Source: Bacillus sp. FJAT-42315 (GTDB lineage: Bacteria > Bacillota > Bacilli > Bacillales > Domibacillaceae). From it: a DNA stretch of 64,000 bases. Below, one piece after another: positions 18,420-26,869 of the stretch; the stretch's first letter is position 1, and each line of letters begins with the position of its first letter. The notes beneath the pieces are model-generated. The model ran no database searches, had not been told where the DNA came from, and worked only from the letters and a program-made list of their open reading frames with translations. The DNA lies in NCBI RefSeq assembly GCF_002797375.1, contig NZ_KZ454941.1:1511907-1575906 (forward strand), given 5' to 3'. A program made the position numbers and the translations under genes.

Positions 18420-18944
18420 TTATTTAGTCGTTAAGACAATAGCTATTTGCTTCATTGTCATGGACGAGTAAAGTTTATATTCACCGACTTGAATTTTTCT
18501 AGCGTAGTCATTTTTAGTGAGGAAGCTATTGAACTCTTCTGCGCTTTTAATGATCCCTGCTTTTTCAAGGGTCTCACCAATGTCTGAAGAGGGCATGCCA
18601 GGAGTAATTTGTAACGTATAATAGGGCTCGTTGCTTTTTTCATTGGGTACTGTTTTTTCTTTTGCTTCGTTAGTTTTAGAAAGGTCATCCGGCTTTTTCT
18701 GAAGTTGATCGCTGTTTTCCTTAGCTTTAGAAAGATTATCAACTTTTTTTTGAAGTTGGTCGACGGTTTTCTGCTGTTGATTATATTCCTCTTTTGATAA
18801 AACAACATAATCTTTCTTTTCTAGTTTGTCAATAATCTCCTTATCTGTTGTTTCAAGAGGAGATGTCGTTTGGGAATAGAACAATAATGCTAGTGAAGCA
18901 GTGAATAGTCCCGCTGCGAAAGCTCTTGTCGTTTGTTTATTCAT
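18420..18944 (-). CDS. yqzC: YqzC-like membrane-anchored protein with MltG-like C-terminal domain
   Basis: The 174-residue protein has one N-terminal anchor (about residues 8-25), a coiled-coil-prone middle with repeated QLQKK units (about 55-95) and a C-terminal fragment (PGMPSSDIGETLEKAGIIKSAEEF...KIQVGEYKLYSSMTMKQIAIVL) resembling the N-terminal module of MltG/YceG transglycosylases. The catalytic glutamate domain of MltG is absent, so it is probably not an enzyme. It lies 4 bases after yqzD, with AAGGAG upstream, forming an operon. Confidence 0.78.
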   Translation of the reverse strand: MNKQTTRAFAAGLFTASLALLFYSQTTSPLETTDKEIIDKLEKKDYVVLSKEEYNQQQKTVDQLQKKVDNLSKAKENSDQLQKKPDDLSKTNEAKEKTVPNEKSNEPYYTLQITPGMPSSDIGETLEKAGIIKSAEEFNSFLTKNDYARKIQVGEYKLYSSMTMKQIAIVLTTK

Positions 18945-18948
18945 GCCG

Positions 18949-19314
18949 TCACTCCTTTTGGTTCATATACGGTTTCAGTAGTTGTTGGACCTGTTTTGTC
19001 GACAGAGACGATTGTCTGGCAATAGCGTCGATACTAACTCCTTGATAATACAAGGCAATCACTTGATTTTTTATGATGGCACTAATATTTGTTTGTTCAG
19101 TATACATGTCTGGATTTAATTTGAGAGAGTCATCTAAAAAAAGCTCCTCTTCTAATATTTTTATTTTTTGTTTTAGTTGATAGTTTTCTTGCAATTGCTG
19201 CATAGAAAGCTCTTCCATCTCTTTAGAAAGCTGTTTATAGCGATCTTTTTGAAAAAGGGAGAGAAGGAAAAAGCCGATTGCAGCAGCAGCAAGACCGATT
19301 ATTAATCCGTCCAT
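18949..19314 (-). CDS. yqzD: YqzD-like membrane-anchored protein with C-terminal HTH-like segment
   Basis: The 121-residue protein has an N-terminal transmembrane helix (residues 3-20), a coiled coil (about 25-60, MEELSMQQLQENYQLKQKIKILEEEL) and a C-terminal helix-turn-helix-like stretch (VIALYYQGVSIDAIARQSSLSTKQVQQLL). It resembles YqzD of B. subtilis and is co-transcribed with yqzC. A membrane-anchored DNA-binding-like protein is suggested but not shown. Divergent from the DUF4912 gene. Confidence 0.75.
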   Translation of the reverse strand: MDGLIIGLAAAAIGFFLLSLFQKDRYKQLSKEMEELSMQQLQENYQLKQKIKILEEELFLDDSLKLNPDMYTEQTNISAIIKNQVIALYYQGVSIDAIARQSSLSTKQVQQLLKPYMNQKE

Positions 19315-19488
19315 TTATATCGTCACCTCAATGTTTGATTGCTCATGTTATTTATATCATATTTAGTTAGTTTCTACTAGCTTCATTAGGTAAAAATAGT
19401 CATATTGCGACAATAGTGTACATTGTCGATCCTATCGGACAATGTTACGATGAGAAGAAGAATGAAAATGATGCTGAATAGGGTGAGA

Positions 19489-20142
19489 ATGTTGCAAGCG
19501 GAAATTATTAGGTTAAAAAATGAAGGGAAATCGATACAAAGTATTGCTGATATATTAGGGATTTCTGTTGGCAAGGTTCGTTATCAATGGGAAAAGTTCC
19601 AAAAACAAAAAGCTCCGTTAGAGGAAGAGCCTTTTCTGTTCTCATCTAAAGATGAAAAGATAGAAGGTTTTACAGCTGGGAGCCTCGCTCTTATGCTTAC
19701 TTCACCTAACCGATTCGTTTGTCAATGGACCTTGGAGGAGTGGTATATCCAAGCGATCCAGAATATTTTTCAACTATCTATGAATCAATCAGCTTATGAC
19801 TTAAGACTGTACGATGTATCAGACATTATGTTCAATGGAAACAATGCTCACCATATGTATAGCTTTAAAGTGCCGACAAACAGCAATTATTGGTTTGTGA
19901 AAGGTCTGCAAAGAAATCGTTCCTATGTATGTGAGATTGGATGGTTGACCCAACACCAAGATTTCTTTCCGCTTCTTCGCTCAAATCCGATCCACACCCC
20001 TTATGAACAGGCTAATCAGCAATGGACGCTGTACTCAACACTAGAAAGCTACCGAAATGATGAATTGGCACAACCGCTTTGGGTAGAGCATATAAGCACG
20101 TATTCCTATTATGAACGTTCATTGGAGGAAGAGCATGAGTGA
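19489..20142 (+). CDS. DUF4912 protein with N-terminal HTH
   Basis: The 217-residue protein has an N-terminal HTH-like segment (EIIRLKNEGKSIQSIADILGISVGKVRYQWEKF, about residues 4-38 in total) and a DUF4912 domain (about 75-190, with a W-rich core LEEWYIQAI, YDLRLYDVSDI, YSFKVPTNSNYWFVKG and SYVCEIGW). Several in-frame ATGs exist from 19450; 19489 is chosen because AGGGTGA lies upstream. It overlaps the next gene by 8 bases, so all three genes of this cluster are translationally linked. Function unknown; context points to polysaccharide synthesis. Confidence 0.8.
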   Translation: MLQAEIIRLKNEGKSIQSIADILGISVGKVRYQWEKFQKQKAPLEEEPFLFSSKDEKIEGFTAGSLALMLTSPNRFVCQWTLEEWYIQAIQNIFQLSMNQSAYDLRLYDVSDIMFNGNNAHHMYSFKVPTNSNYWFVKGLQRNRSYVCEIGWLTQHQDFFPLLRSNPIHTPYEQANQQWTLYSTLESYRNDELAQPLWVEHISTYSYYERSLEEEHE

Positions 20143-22447
20143 ACAAAGACCTCTTGTTATTTTACAGCCGTCCGTCCCTTTTCGTCCGTTCCTTTTATTC
20201 AATCAAGAAGGAACGTTGCTCTATCTTCAAGAAGTGCTTGAAGAGTATTTAGGATTAGTAGATTTATTGAAAAAGCTACCTGTCGATGCACATATTAGCG
20301 TTGTTTTTAATCCGCTAATGATCAAATGGTTTCAAACATCTAGCTTTAAATCAGCTGTAGAGCATTATTTTTCTCGTGTGGATGATGAAGAGGCCTCATT
20401 ATTATTTGAGCATTGGATAGAGTGGCGTGGCGAATTGTTAGAAGCATTTAACTATTATATGAAATGTGGCCGTTTAACAGTCTATCCGACAACGATGAGT
20501 AATTTTCCTTTAACGTTTTTGCAAACTCCAGAGGCGATCCGCTATCAGTTACAGCAAACTATTCAAATTTGGCAAGCCTGTTTTCAATGCACACCCAATG
20601 GTCTATGGCTACCTCAATGTGCATATACTTCAGGAATGGATTTGTTGTTAAAACAATTTGGGATCACGTACATATTTCTTGATGATGAAGCCCTTCCTCA
20701 AATGGAGGGAGCGGAGAAATATATGTATACGACTGCCTACGGAGTTGAAGTTCAACCGATTCGTGCTATTGACTGTGAGAGCCCATGGGAAATAGGGAAA
20801 ATACCGGTCTACCTTTCATTGCCACAGTCTCCCCTTGCTTTCCTTCGCAAGTTATTGAAACATACACAACCAGGATGTTTAGAAGAGAGTGTAGCTGAAG
20901 AAAAACTCGTTCATGTTCCATTTAGCTATTTACATGTTAATCAACGCCCTTTGTTGAATGATCATGCAATCGAGCGTTTCATGCTAGCTTCTGAAATGGA
21001 ACGAAAGATTGCTAGAGTAGAGAAACGTTTGCCTCAAGATGAAAAATTTTTGCTACAAGCGCTTATACAAGAGTGGGTGTATTATTTATATGCAATTGCT
21101 CACGAGGCTTGTGAGGAGGAACTTACCAACTACTATCATGCATTTGACTATATATATGAAGGAATTTGTCAGGATCTTTGTGATTATGATTTTATCCAAC
21201 AGCGATATGAGCGCTTGTTGTTGGAAACAAGCGAGCCTTTTCAAACAAAAATAGATGAAAGTCATCATTTAACAGTAGAGAAAAAGGGAGTACTCTTATT
21301 TACTTGGGAGTATCCCCCTAGAATAGTTGGAGGCTTATCTCGACATGTACATGACTTGTCGGTTTCGCTTGTGAAACAAGGCCTTGATATTTATGTGATT
21401 ACGGCTGCCACTCCAGATGCGCCTCATTATGAATGTCACGAAGGGGTTCATGTTTTTCGTACTGGGCCATTGCATGGTGGTGAATCCGATTTTTTAAAAT
21501 GGGTAGCTGACTTAAATGCGTGCATGTTTCGGAAGGCAGTGGAGTTAATTGGAGAAAAAAGAATCCAACTACTTCATGCTCACGATTGGCTTGTCAGCCA
21601 CGCGGCTCTTGCTTGTAAAGATTATTTTCGGCTCCCTTTAGTGACGACCGTTCACGCGACAGAATATGGTCGTAATCAAGGAGACTTTACTAATATGCAA
21701 TTGGAAATTAGTGGAATAGAAAAGCAGTTATTTAATCAATCTGATTGTTTAATTGTTTGTAGTCAGCCGATGAAAGAAGAGGTTCAAACATATTATTTAG
21801 AGATGTCTAAACCAATATTCATCATCCCTAATGGCGTGTTTGTAAGTGAGCCAAAAGGCATGGTGATGAGGGCAAGCCAATCTCCTTACGTTTTTTCCAT
21901 TGGGCGAATGGTAAAGGAAAAAGGCTTTCATTTATTAATTGAAGTAGCTGATAAGATATTGAAAAAGCGCAATATTCAGTTTATCATTGCAGGTAAGGGA
22001 CCATTATTGAACCATTTTCGAAAAGAAGTGGAAGAACGGAATTTAGCGAATGTTGTTCAATTCATTGGGTTTGTGACGGATGAAGAAAGATGGCAGCTAT
22101 TTACAGGATGTGAGTTAGCCGTTTTTCCAAGTCTTTATGAACCGTTTGGTATTGTTGCTTTAGAAGCGATGGCAGCTCAAAAGCCAGTGATAGCTTCGAG
22201 TACAGGTGGATTAAAATCGTTTGTACGACATGAAGAGACGGGATTGCTATTTACTCCTGGAGATCAACAAAGTCTCCAGCTACAATTAGAACGGCTTTTA
22301 CAGGATCGAGAGTTAGCGGAACGTATGAGAATCAATGGCTATGATTTAGCGAAAACGGTTTATAATTGGGAAAAGGTTAGTGTACAGACGAAGCAAGTGT
22401 ATGACCAGGCCATAGTAAATTTAAAGATGGAAGGTGTGCGCGCATGA
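20135..22447 (+). CDS. GH57-like domain fused to GT4 glycosyltransferase
   Basis: The 770-residue protein has an N-terminal region (about 1-370) that resembles GH57/DUF1957 glucan-branching proteins, and a C-terminal glycogen-synthase-like GT4 domain (about 383-765). The GT4 domain has FTWEYPPRIVGGLSRHV as donor loop, HAHDWLV, a VIPNGV segment and the EX7E motif EPFGIVALE. The GH57 catalytic motif WLPECAY reads WLPQCAY (Q161), and the N-terminal HxHLPY motif is not present, so the first domain is probably non-catalytic. ATG 20135 has GGAGGAA upstream. It overlaps the following gene by 4 bases. Confidence 0.85.
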   Translation: MSEQRPLVILQPSVPFRPFLLFNQEGTLLYLQEVLEEYLGLVDLLKKLPVDAHISVVFNPLMIKWFQTSSFKSAVEHYFSRVDDEEASLLFEHWIEWRGELLEAFNYYMKCGRLTVYPTTMSNFPLTFLQTPEAIRYQLQQTIQIWQACFQCTPNGLWLPQCAYTSGMDLLLKQFGITYIFLDDEALPQMEGAEKYMYTTAYGVEVQPIRAIDCESPWEIGKIPVYLSLPQSPLAFLRKLLKHTQPGCLEESVAEEKLVHVPFSYLHVNQRPLLNDHAIERFMLASEMERKIARVEKRLPQDEKFLLQALIQEWVYYLYAIAHEACEEELTNYYHAFDYIYEGICQDLCDYDFIQQRYERLLLETSEPFQTKIDESHHLTVEKKGVLLFTWEYPPRIVGGLSRHVHDLSVSLVKQGLDIYVITAATPDAPHYECHEGVHVFRTGPLHGGESDFLKWVADLNACMFRKAVELIGEKRIQLLHAHDWLVSHAALACKDYFRLPLVTTVHATEYGRNQGDFTNMQLEISGIEKQLFNQSDCLIVCSQPMKEEVQTYYLEMSKPIFIIPNGVFVSEPKGMVMRASQSPYVFSIGRMVKEKGFHLLIEVADKILKKRNIQFIIAGKGPLLNHFRKEVEERNLANVVQFIGFVTDEERWQLFTGCELAVFPSLYEPFGIVALEAMAAQKPVIASSTGGLKSFVRHEETGLLFTPGDQQSLQLQLERLLQDRELAERMRINGYDLAKTVYNWEKVSVQTKQVYDQAIVNLKMEGVRA

Positions 22448-23301
22448 AAGGAGTTATTTTAGCAGGAGGTAGAGGAGAAAGGCTAAAGCCTTTAACGGAT
22501 TGGTCACCAAAGCCGATGGTGCCACTACTAAATAAGCCTCTGTTAGAATACAACTTAGAACTTTTCAAAAAGCAGGGGATTACCGATTTGACCCTCACCG
22601 TCTGTTACAAAAAGGAAAGTATTAAGCAGCATATTGGAGATGGCTCTCGTTTTGGTGTGAACGTTACTTATATTGAAGAGAAAGATCCGCTTGGAACAGC
22701 AGGGAGCCTTTTTCAACATGCAGACCGTTTTAAGGAAACGTTTGTTGTTTTGAGTGGAGATGCATTGACGAATATCTCACTGGAAGAAGCGATCCGATTC
22801 CATCGGTCGAAACAAGCGCTTCTCACTTTAGTCGCTGTGGAAGTAGAAAGGCCGGAAGAGTTCGGGATTTGTTTAACTAATGAGGAAGGGCGATTATTGT
22901 CCTTCCTCGAAAAGCCGGAGAAAGAACAAGTGTTTAGTCATGTCGTGAATACAGGCATTTACATTATTGAACCAGAGGTTTTGGAGCGCTATCATTTTAG
23001 TGGGAAAGTGGATTTTGCGAAAGATCTTTTCCCTGTGATTTTAAAAGACTGTGAGAGAGTTTTTGTGTATCGCTCAGAAGCCTATTGGCAAGATATTGGA
23101 AATGTTTATCAGCATTGGTTAGCCGAAAAAAGATTGAAAAGTGGAATTTCGGGAATAGTCTCCACTCCAACACCATCAGTTGCTCAAATTACTCATTATT
23201 CCACACAGTTTTTAAAGCGTTTTCATTTCAGGAATACTCTTTCAGCTAGCTGGACAAATAAAAATAATAGACAATGGGCTATTAAAACGAGAGAACAATA
23301 A
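22444..23301 (+). CDS. Sugar-phosphate nucleotidyltransferase
   Basis: The 285-residue protein has the nucleotidyltransferase start MKGVILAGGRGERLKPLT with SPKPMVPL, a DPLGTAGSL substrate loop, VVLSGDALTN metal site and FLEKPEK. It would activate a hexose 1-phosphate with an NTP to a nucleotide-sugar for the neighbouring glycosyltransferase. Long relatives in Bacillus carry a left-handed beta-helix and a phosphomannomutase-like part after residue about 235; here a short unrelated-looking tail (TLSASWTNKNNRQWAIKTREQ) ends the protein. Sugar and nucleotide cannot be read from sequence. Confidence 0.83.
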   Translation: MKGVILAGGRGERLKPLTDWSPKPMVPLLNKPLLEYNLELFKKQGITDLTLTVCYKKESIKQHIGDGSRFGVNVTYIEEKDPLGTAGSLFQHADRFKETFVVLSGDALTNISLEEAIRFHRSKQALLTLVAVEVERPEEFGICLTNEEGRLLSFLEKPEKEQVFSHVVNTGIYIIEPEVLERYHFSGKVDFAKDLFPVILKDCERVFVYRSEAYWQDIGNVYQHWLAEKRLKSGISGIVSTPTPSVAQITHYSTQFLKRFHFRNTLSASWTNKNNRQWAIKTREQ

Positions 23302-23394
23302 AAATCAGACTAGCATTTACAAAAAAAAAGTGATATTATAGAAAAGTCGTAAAGAAGATACAAATGATGTATTGTAAAGTTTGGAGGGAAAAAG

Positions 23395-23544
23395 ATGCGC
23401 GTAAATATCACTTTAGCTTGCACTGAGTGCGGTGATCGTAACTATATTTCTAAGAAAAACAAACGTAACAACCCTGATCGTCTTGAACTGAAAAAATATT
23501 GTTCAAGAGAAAAGCGTGTTACTGCCCATCGTGAAACAAAGTAA
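23395..23544 (+). CDS. rpmGA: 50S ribosomal protein L33
   Basis: The 49-residue protein has the L33 sequence [36 protein letters not shown] and ends in HRETK. It has only three cysteines (CTEC plus YC), as in B. subtilis L33a, rather than two full CxxC pairs. TTGGAGGGAAAAAG precedes the ATG. A TTTACA hexamer at 23316 with TTATAG-like sequence downstream may be its promoter. Position before yqgN is as in B. subtilis. Confidence 0.95.
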   Translation: MRVNITLACTECGDRNYISKKNKRNNPDRLELKKYCSREKRVTAHRETK

Positions 23545-23545
23545 G

Positions 23546-23578
23546 CAGCAGGATCCTTTTCCTGCTGTTTTTTTTATA
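23546..23578 (+). terminator. Terminator after rpmGA
   Basis: The stem CAGCAGG/CCTGCTG with an ATCCTTTT loop is followed by T8. Confidence 0.92.
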
Positions 23579-23604
23579 TAAAAAAGTCAGGGAGAGTGTT
23601 ACAG

Positions 23605-24174
23605 GTGAATAAGCAGCTGTTACGGAAAAGCATGAAAGAAGTACTAGCAAATATGAGTAAGCTTGAGTATGAGCAATACTCTTTTCAAATTGCTCGACAA
23701 TTGGGCTCATTACCGTTATGGCAAAGCGCCGAGACAATTGCGATTACTGTTTCTCGGGTGCCTGAAGTGGATACTTGGGCTTTGATTACTAGAGGTTGGG
23801 AAGAGGGGAAAAACATCGTTGTTCCGAAATGCGATCCAATTGATAGGAGTATGATGTACTATCACTTGACTTCATTTTGTGAGCTTGAAATGGTGTATTC
23901 GGGCTTATATGAGCCTGATCCCACTCAGACGAATCAGGTAGATGCGAAGACGATCGATCTATTAATTGTTCCCGGCCTTGCTTTTGATAAAAAAGGGTAT
24001 CGTCTTGGCTTTGGCGGAGGATATTTTGACCGATTTCTCGAACATTTTGAAGGTAAAACAGTCGCTCTCTTATTTTCGCAGCAATTGTTAACAGAAGTTC
24101 CGACAGAAACATACGATTTACCGGTCCAACAGCTTATTACAGAAAAAGAGATCTATACTTGTTTTTCTAAATAA
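23605..24174 (+). CDS. yqgN: 5-formyltetrahydrofolate cyclo-ligase
   Basis: The 189-residue enzyme converts 5-formyl-THF plus ATP to 5,10-methenyl-THF. It has the basic N-terminus LRKSMKEVLANM, the phosphate contact region VVPKCDP and the highly conserved C-terminal LIVPGLAFDKKGYRLGFGGGYFDRFL (ATP/folate binding). GTG 23605 is preferred over GTG 23596, which would sit directly on the GGGAGAG site. It continues the one-carbon theme of gcv. Equivalent to yqgN. Confidence 0.92.
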   Translation: MNKQLLRKSMKEVLANMSKLEYEQYSFQIARQLGSLPLWQSAETIAITVSRVPEVDTWALITRGWEEGKNIVVPKCDPIDRSMMYYHLTSFCELEMVYSGLYEPDPTQTNQVDAKTIDLLIVPGLAFDKKGYRLGFGGGYFDRFLEHFEGKTVALLFSQQLLTEVPTETYDLPVQQLITEKEIYTCFSK

Positions 24175-24264
24175 AATAAGGGACTAGATAGCCTAAGCTT
24201 TACAGCGGCTTTTCTCTTTCGTTATAGTAAGAGAGTAACAAAATGAACCAAAGGCAGTGATGAG

Positions 24265-25434
24265 ATGGGATCTAATGAAAATAATCTTTTTTGGAAACTT
24301 GCTTATTTCTTTGTTGTGGAAAGAGATTACCAAATCATGACTATGGTTGACAATCGACAGGAGATGCTACTTGAGCACATAACGAATAAATCTGCTCAAG
24401 TGATTCGATTAGTCCGTGCAGATGTCGATTGGTCGAATCGTCTTCGTAAAGATATTGAACGTGTGTCTGCGATAGGTGAAGGAATTCGTAAGCAATTGGG
24501 AAAGCGTCAGTTAAATATGGTTAATATTTACATATCTTCTCATTCCCCGATCGATGATTACGAACGCTATACGAACGAACCGTTTTATTATCCAAAAGGA
24601 CAGAAAACAAAAGTGACATCGATTTTATTCAGTCGAGAGCGTCATAAGGAAACAGTAGATCAACTGAATGGGCTGTTTCAAGAGGCAATCGTTCCTTCTT
24701 TTTTTGATAGCTGCTCCGATGAGGAAGGATATGCGTATCAAAGAGCGGTTTTGAGTTATTCTGTGAAGAAAACGGAAGAAGACCAAAAGTTGTTTAATTA
24801 TGCTACTCCGTTTTTTTCTTTTTTATTTATTGGTGTACAAGTCCTTGTTTTCATTTTGATGGAGTTAAGTGGAGGGAGTACCAATTCAGCTAATCTCATT
24901 CGTTTTGGTGCGAAGTTTAATCCACTGATTCTCGAAGGAGAATGGTGGCGCTTTTTTACACCGATGTTTTTACATATAGGCTTTTTACATTTATTGATGA
25001 ATACAGCGGCTCTTTATTTATTAGGGACAGCGGTAGAAAAGATTTTTGGTCGGCTTCGCTTTTTATTGATTTATTTGTTTGCGGGTTTTACGGGAACATT
25101 GGCGAGTTTTTTAATGAATGATTCTTTATCAGCTGGTGCAAGCGGCGCGATATTTGGTTGTTTCGGCGCGTTGTTATACTTTGGTACGGTGTATCCTAGA
25201 CAGTTTGTTCGTACGATGGGGATGAATATTATCTTTATCATCCTGATTAACTTAGTGTTTGGATTTACGATGCCTGGAATTGATAATGCTGGTCATATCG
25301 GTGGTTTAATTGGCGGATTTTTAGCAACAGGTATCCTTCAGCTACCGAAAAAGAATCGGATCGGTAGACAACTGGGTTTTCTAGTAGGGACGATCATCCT
25401 AACGGCTAGTGCCCTATATATAGGTTTTAACTAA
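24265..25434 (+). CDS. yqgP: Rhomboid intramembrane serine protease, YqgP/GluP-like
   Basis: The 389-residue protein has a soluble N-terminal domain (about 1-180) and a seven-helix rhomboid domain. The catalytic dyad is visible: S293 in GASGAIFG and H344 in NAGHIGG, with the FLHIGFLHLLMNTAALYLLG segment earlier. It cleaves substrates within the membrane. B. subtilis GluP is about 507 residues with C-terminal TPR repeats; this protein stops after the last membrane helix, so those repeats are missing. It precedes yqgQ-glcK as in B. subtilis. Confidence 0.9.
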   Translation: MGSNENNLFWKLAYFFVVERDYQIMTMVDNRQEMLLEHITNKSAQVIRLVRADVDWSNRLRKDIERVSAIGEGIRKQLGKRQLNMVNIYISSHSPIDDYERYTNEPFYYPKGQKTKVTSILFSRERHKETVDQLNGLFQEAIVPSFFDSCSDEEGYAYQRAVLSYSVKKTEEDQKLFNYATPFFSFLFIGVQVLVFILMELSGGSTNSANLIRFGAKFNPLILEGEWWRFFTPMFLHIGFLHLLMNTAALYLLGTAVEKIFGRLRFLLIYLFAGFTGTLASFLMNDSLSAGASGAIFGCFGALLYFGTVYPRQFVRTMGMNIIFIILINLVFGFTMPGIDNAGHIGGLIGGFLATGILQLPKKNRIGRQLGFLVGTIILTASALYIGFN

Positions 25435-25470
25435 TGGATGTTGAAAATTTAGTTTAAAGGGTTGGTGTCA

Positions 25471-25680
25471 ATGAATACAATCTGGGATGTTCAACAGTTA
25501 TTAAAAAGATTTGGTGTGTTTGTTTATGTAGGAGATCGGGTGGCTGATTTAGAGTTAATGGAAGCGGAGTTAAAGGAGTTAAATCAGTCGCAACTCGTTG
25601 AACCAAGAGAATTTCAGATGGCGTTACTGTTGTTGCGACATGAGATTCAAAAAGAAAAAGATAAAGTAAAGAACAGGTGA
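25471..25680 (+). CDS. yqgQ: YqgQ family protein (DUF910)
   Basis: The 69-residue, helical, soluble protein (MNTIWDVQQLLKRFGVFVYVG, then a long charged helix LELMEAELKELNQS) matches YqgQ, a small protein of known fold but unknown role. ATG 25471 is chosen over an in-frame GTG at 25462. Its TGA overlaps the GTG of glcK, so the two are translationally coupled, which suggests a link to glucose phosphorylation. Confidence 0.88.
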   Translation: MNTIWDVQQLLKRFGVFVYVGDRVADLELMEAELKELNQSQLVEPREFQMALLLLRHEIQKEKDKVKNR

Positions 25681-26648
25681 ACGATGTGAGGACTTCATTA
25701 ATTGCTGCTGTTGATCTTGGCGGAACGATGACGAAAATAGCGTTTATTAACATGCACGGAGACATTGTAGTTAGTTGGCAAGTACCGACAGACGTTTCGG
25801 ATCATGGGAAACGAATCATCACCAACATTGCCCAGGAAATAAAGAAGAAACTATTAGAGTTGTCGATATCAAAGGACCAACTTCTCGGCGTAGGCGTAGG
25901 TGCACCGGGCCCTTTTTCCGAAACAGGAGTAATGTATACAGCCGTTAATTTAGGTTGGGAAAACGACTATCCTTTAAAGGCCCTTCTTGAACAAGAGCTT
26001 GGCCTTCCTGTTAGGGTAGAAAATGATGCCAACTGTGCAGCACTCGGAGAAATGTGGAAAGGTGCTGGTGGTGGAGCGAAAAACTTGGTGTGTGTCACGC
26101 TAGGAACAGGTGTCGGTGGTGGAGTGATCGCAAACGGCCAAATTGTTCGTGGAGCATACGGAGCTGCCGGAGAAATTGGTCATATGACGGTGATGACAGA
26201 GAATGGGTTTATATGTAACTGTGAAAAAAGCGGCTGTTTAGAAACGGTGGCTTCTGCAACGGGTGTTGTTCGATTAGCTTCACAGCAGCTAGAGGCGACA
26301 TCTAAAGCGTCTCTTTTAAGAACGAAACAAAGTTTTAGCGCAAAGGATGTGTTTGAGGCCGCAAAGATGGGAGATGAAATTGCTACGTTTGCAGTTGATC
26401 GATGTAGTTCCTATCTTGGATTAGCGTTGTCTCATCTTGGTAACACATTAAACCCTGATGTTATTGTAATCGGGGGTGGAGTATCCAAAGCAGGAGAGCC
26501 ATTGTTACAAGCGGTCAGAAGAAAATTTAACGAGTTTGCGTTTACCCCTGTTCGGAATTCAACCCGTATTGACTTGGCTACTCTTGGGAATGAAGCAGGT
26601 GTTATTGGAGCGGCTTGGTTAATTAAACAAAATAACGATCTTGTTTGA
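25677..26648 (+). CDS. glcK: ROK-family glucokinase
   Basis: The 323-residue cytoplasmic kinase makes glucose 6-phosphate with ATP. It has the phosphate-binding AAVDLGGTMTKIAF, the sugar-binding ENDANCAALGEMWKG, catalytic Asp in that segment, GTGVGGGVI, the ROK zinc motif (GHMTV plus CNCEKSGCLE) and the adenosine motif NPDVIVIGGGVS. GTG 25677 overlaps the yqgQ stop by 3 bases; GTG 25686 is an alternative. Strong match to B. subtilis GlcK. Confidence 0.95.
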   Translation: MNDVRTSLIAAVDLGGTMTKIAFINMHGDIVVSWQVPTDVSDHGKRIITNIAQEIKKKLLELSISKDQLLGVGVGAPGPFSETGVMYTAVNLGWENDYPLKALLEQELGLPVRVENDANCAALGEMWKGAGGGAKNLVCVTLGTGVGGGVIANGQIVRGAYGAAGEIGHMTVMTENGFICNCEKSGCLETVASATGVVRLASQQLEATSKASLLRTKQSFSAKDVFEAAKMGDEIATFAVDRCSSYLGLALSHLGNTLNPDVIVIGGGVSKAGEPLLQAVRRKFNEFAFTPVRNSTRIDLATLGNEAGVIGAAWLIKQNNDLV

Positions 26649-26670
26649 AGATTGGCACGAAAAACTTAAA

Positions 26671-26712
26671 GATAAAAAACTCTATTTTCCTGTGAATAGA
26701 GTTTTTTTATCT
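26671..26712 (+). terminator. Terminator after glcK
   Basis: The stem GATAAAAAACTCTATT/AATAGAGTTTTTTTATC (one bulge) with an 8-base loop gives a strong U-run. Confidence 0.88.
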
Positions 26713-26869
26713 TTGTTTTTTATAGCGTAAACTACTATTCTACAAAATCTCTGTTTTATCTTGTTTGCTTTTTTGTAAAAAAAGTATTAAGATTATCTAT
26801 GATGTTTTTACAATTGCTAAATAAAGCAAGTAGTGTAAGCTGTGAGGGCTGTACTAAGGAGGGTATTTA

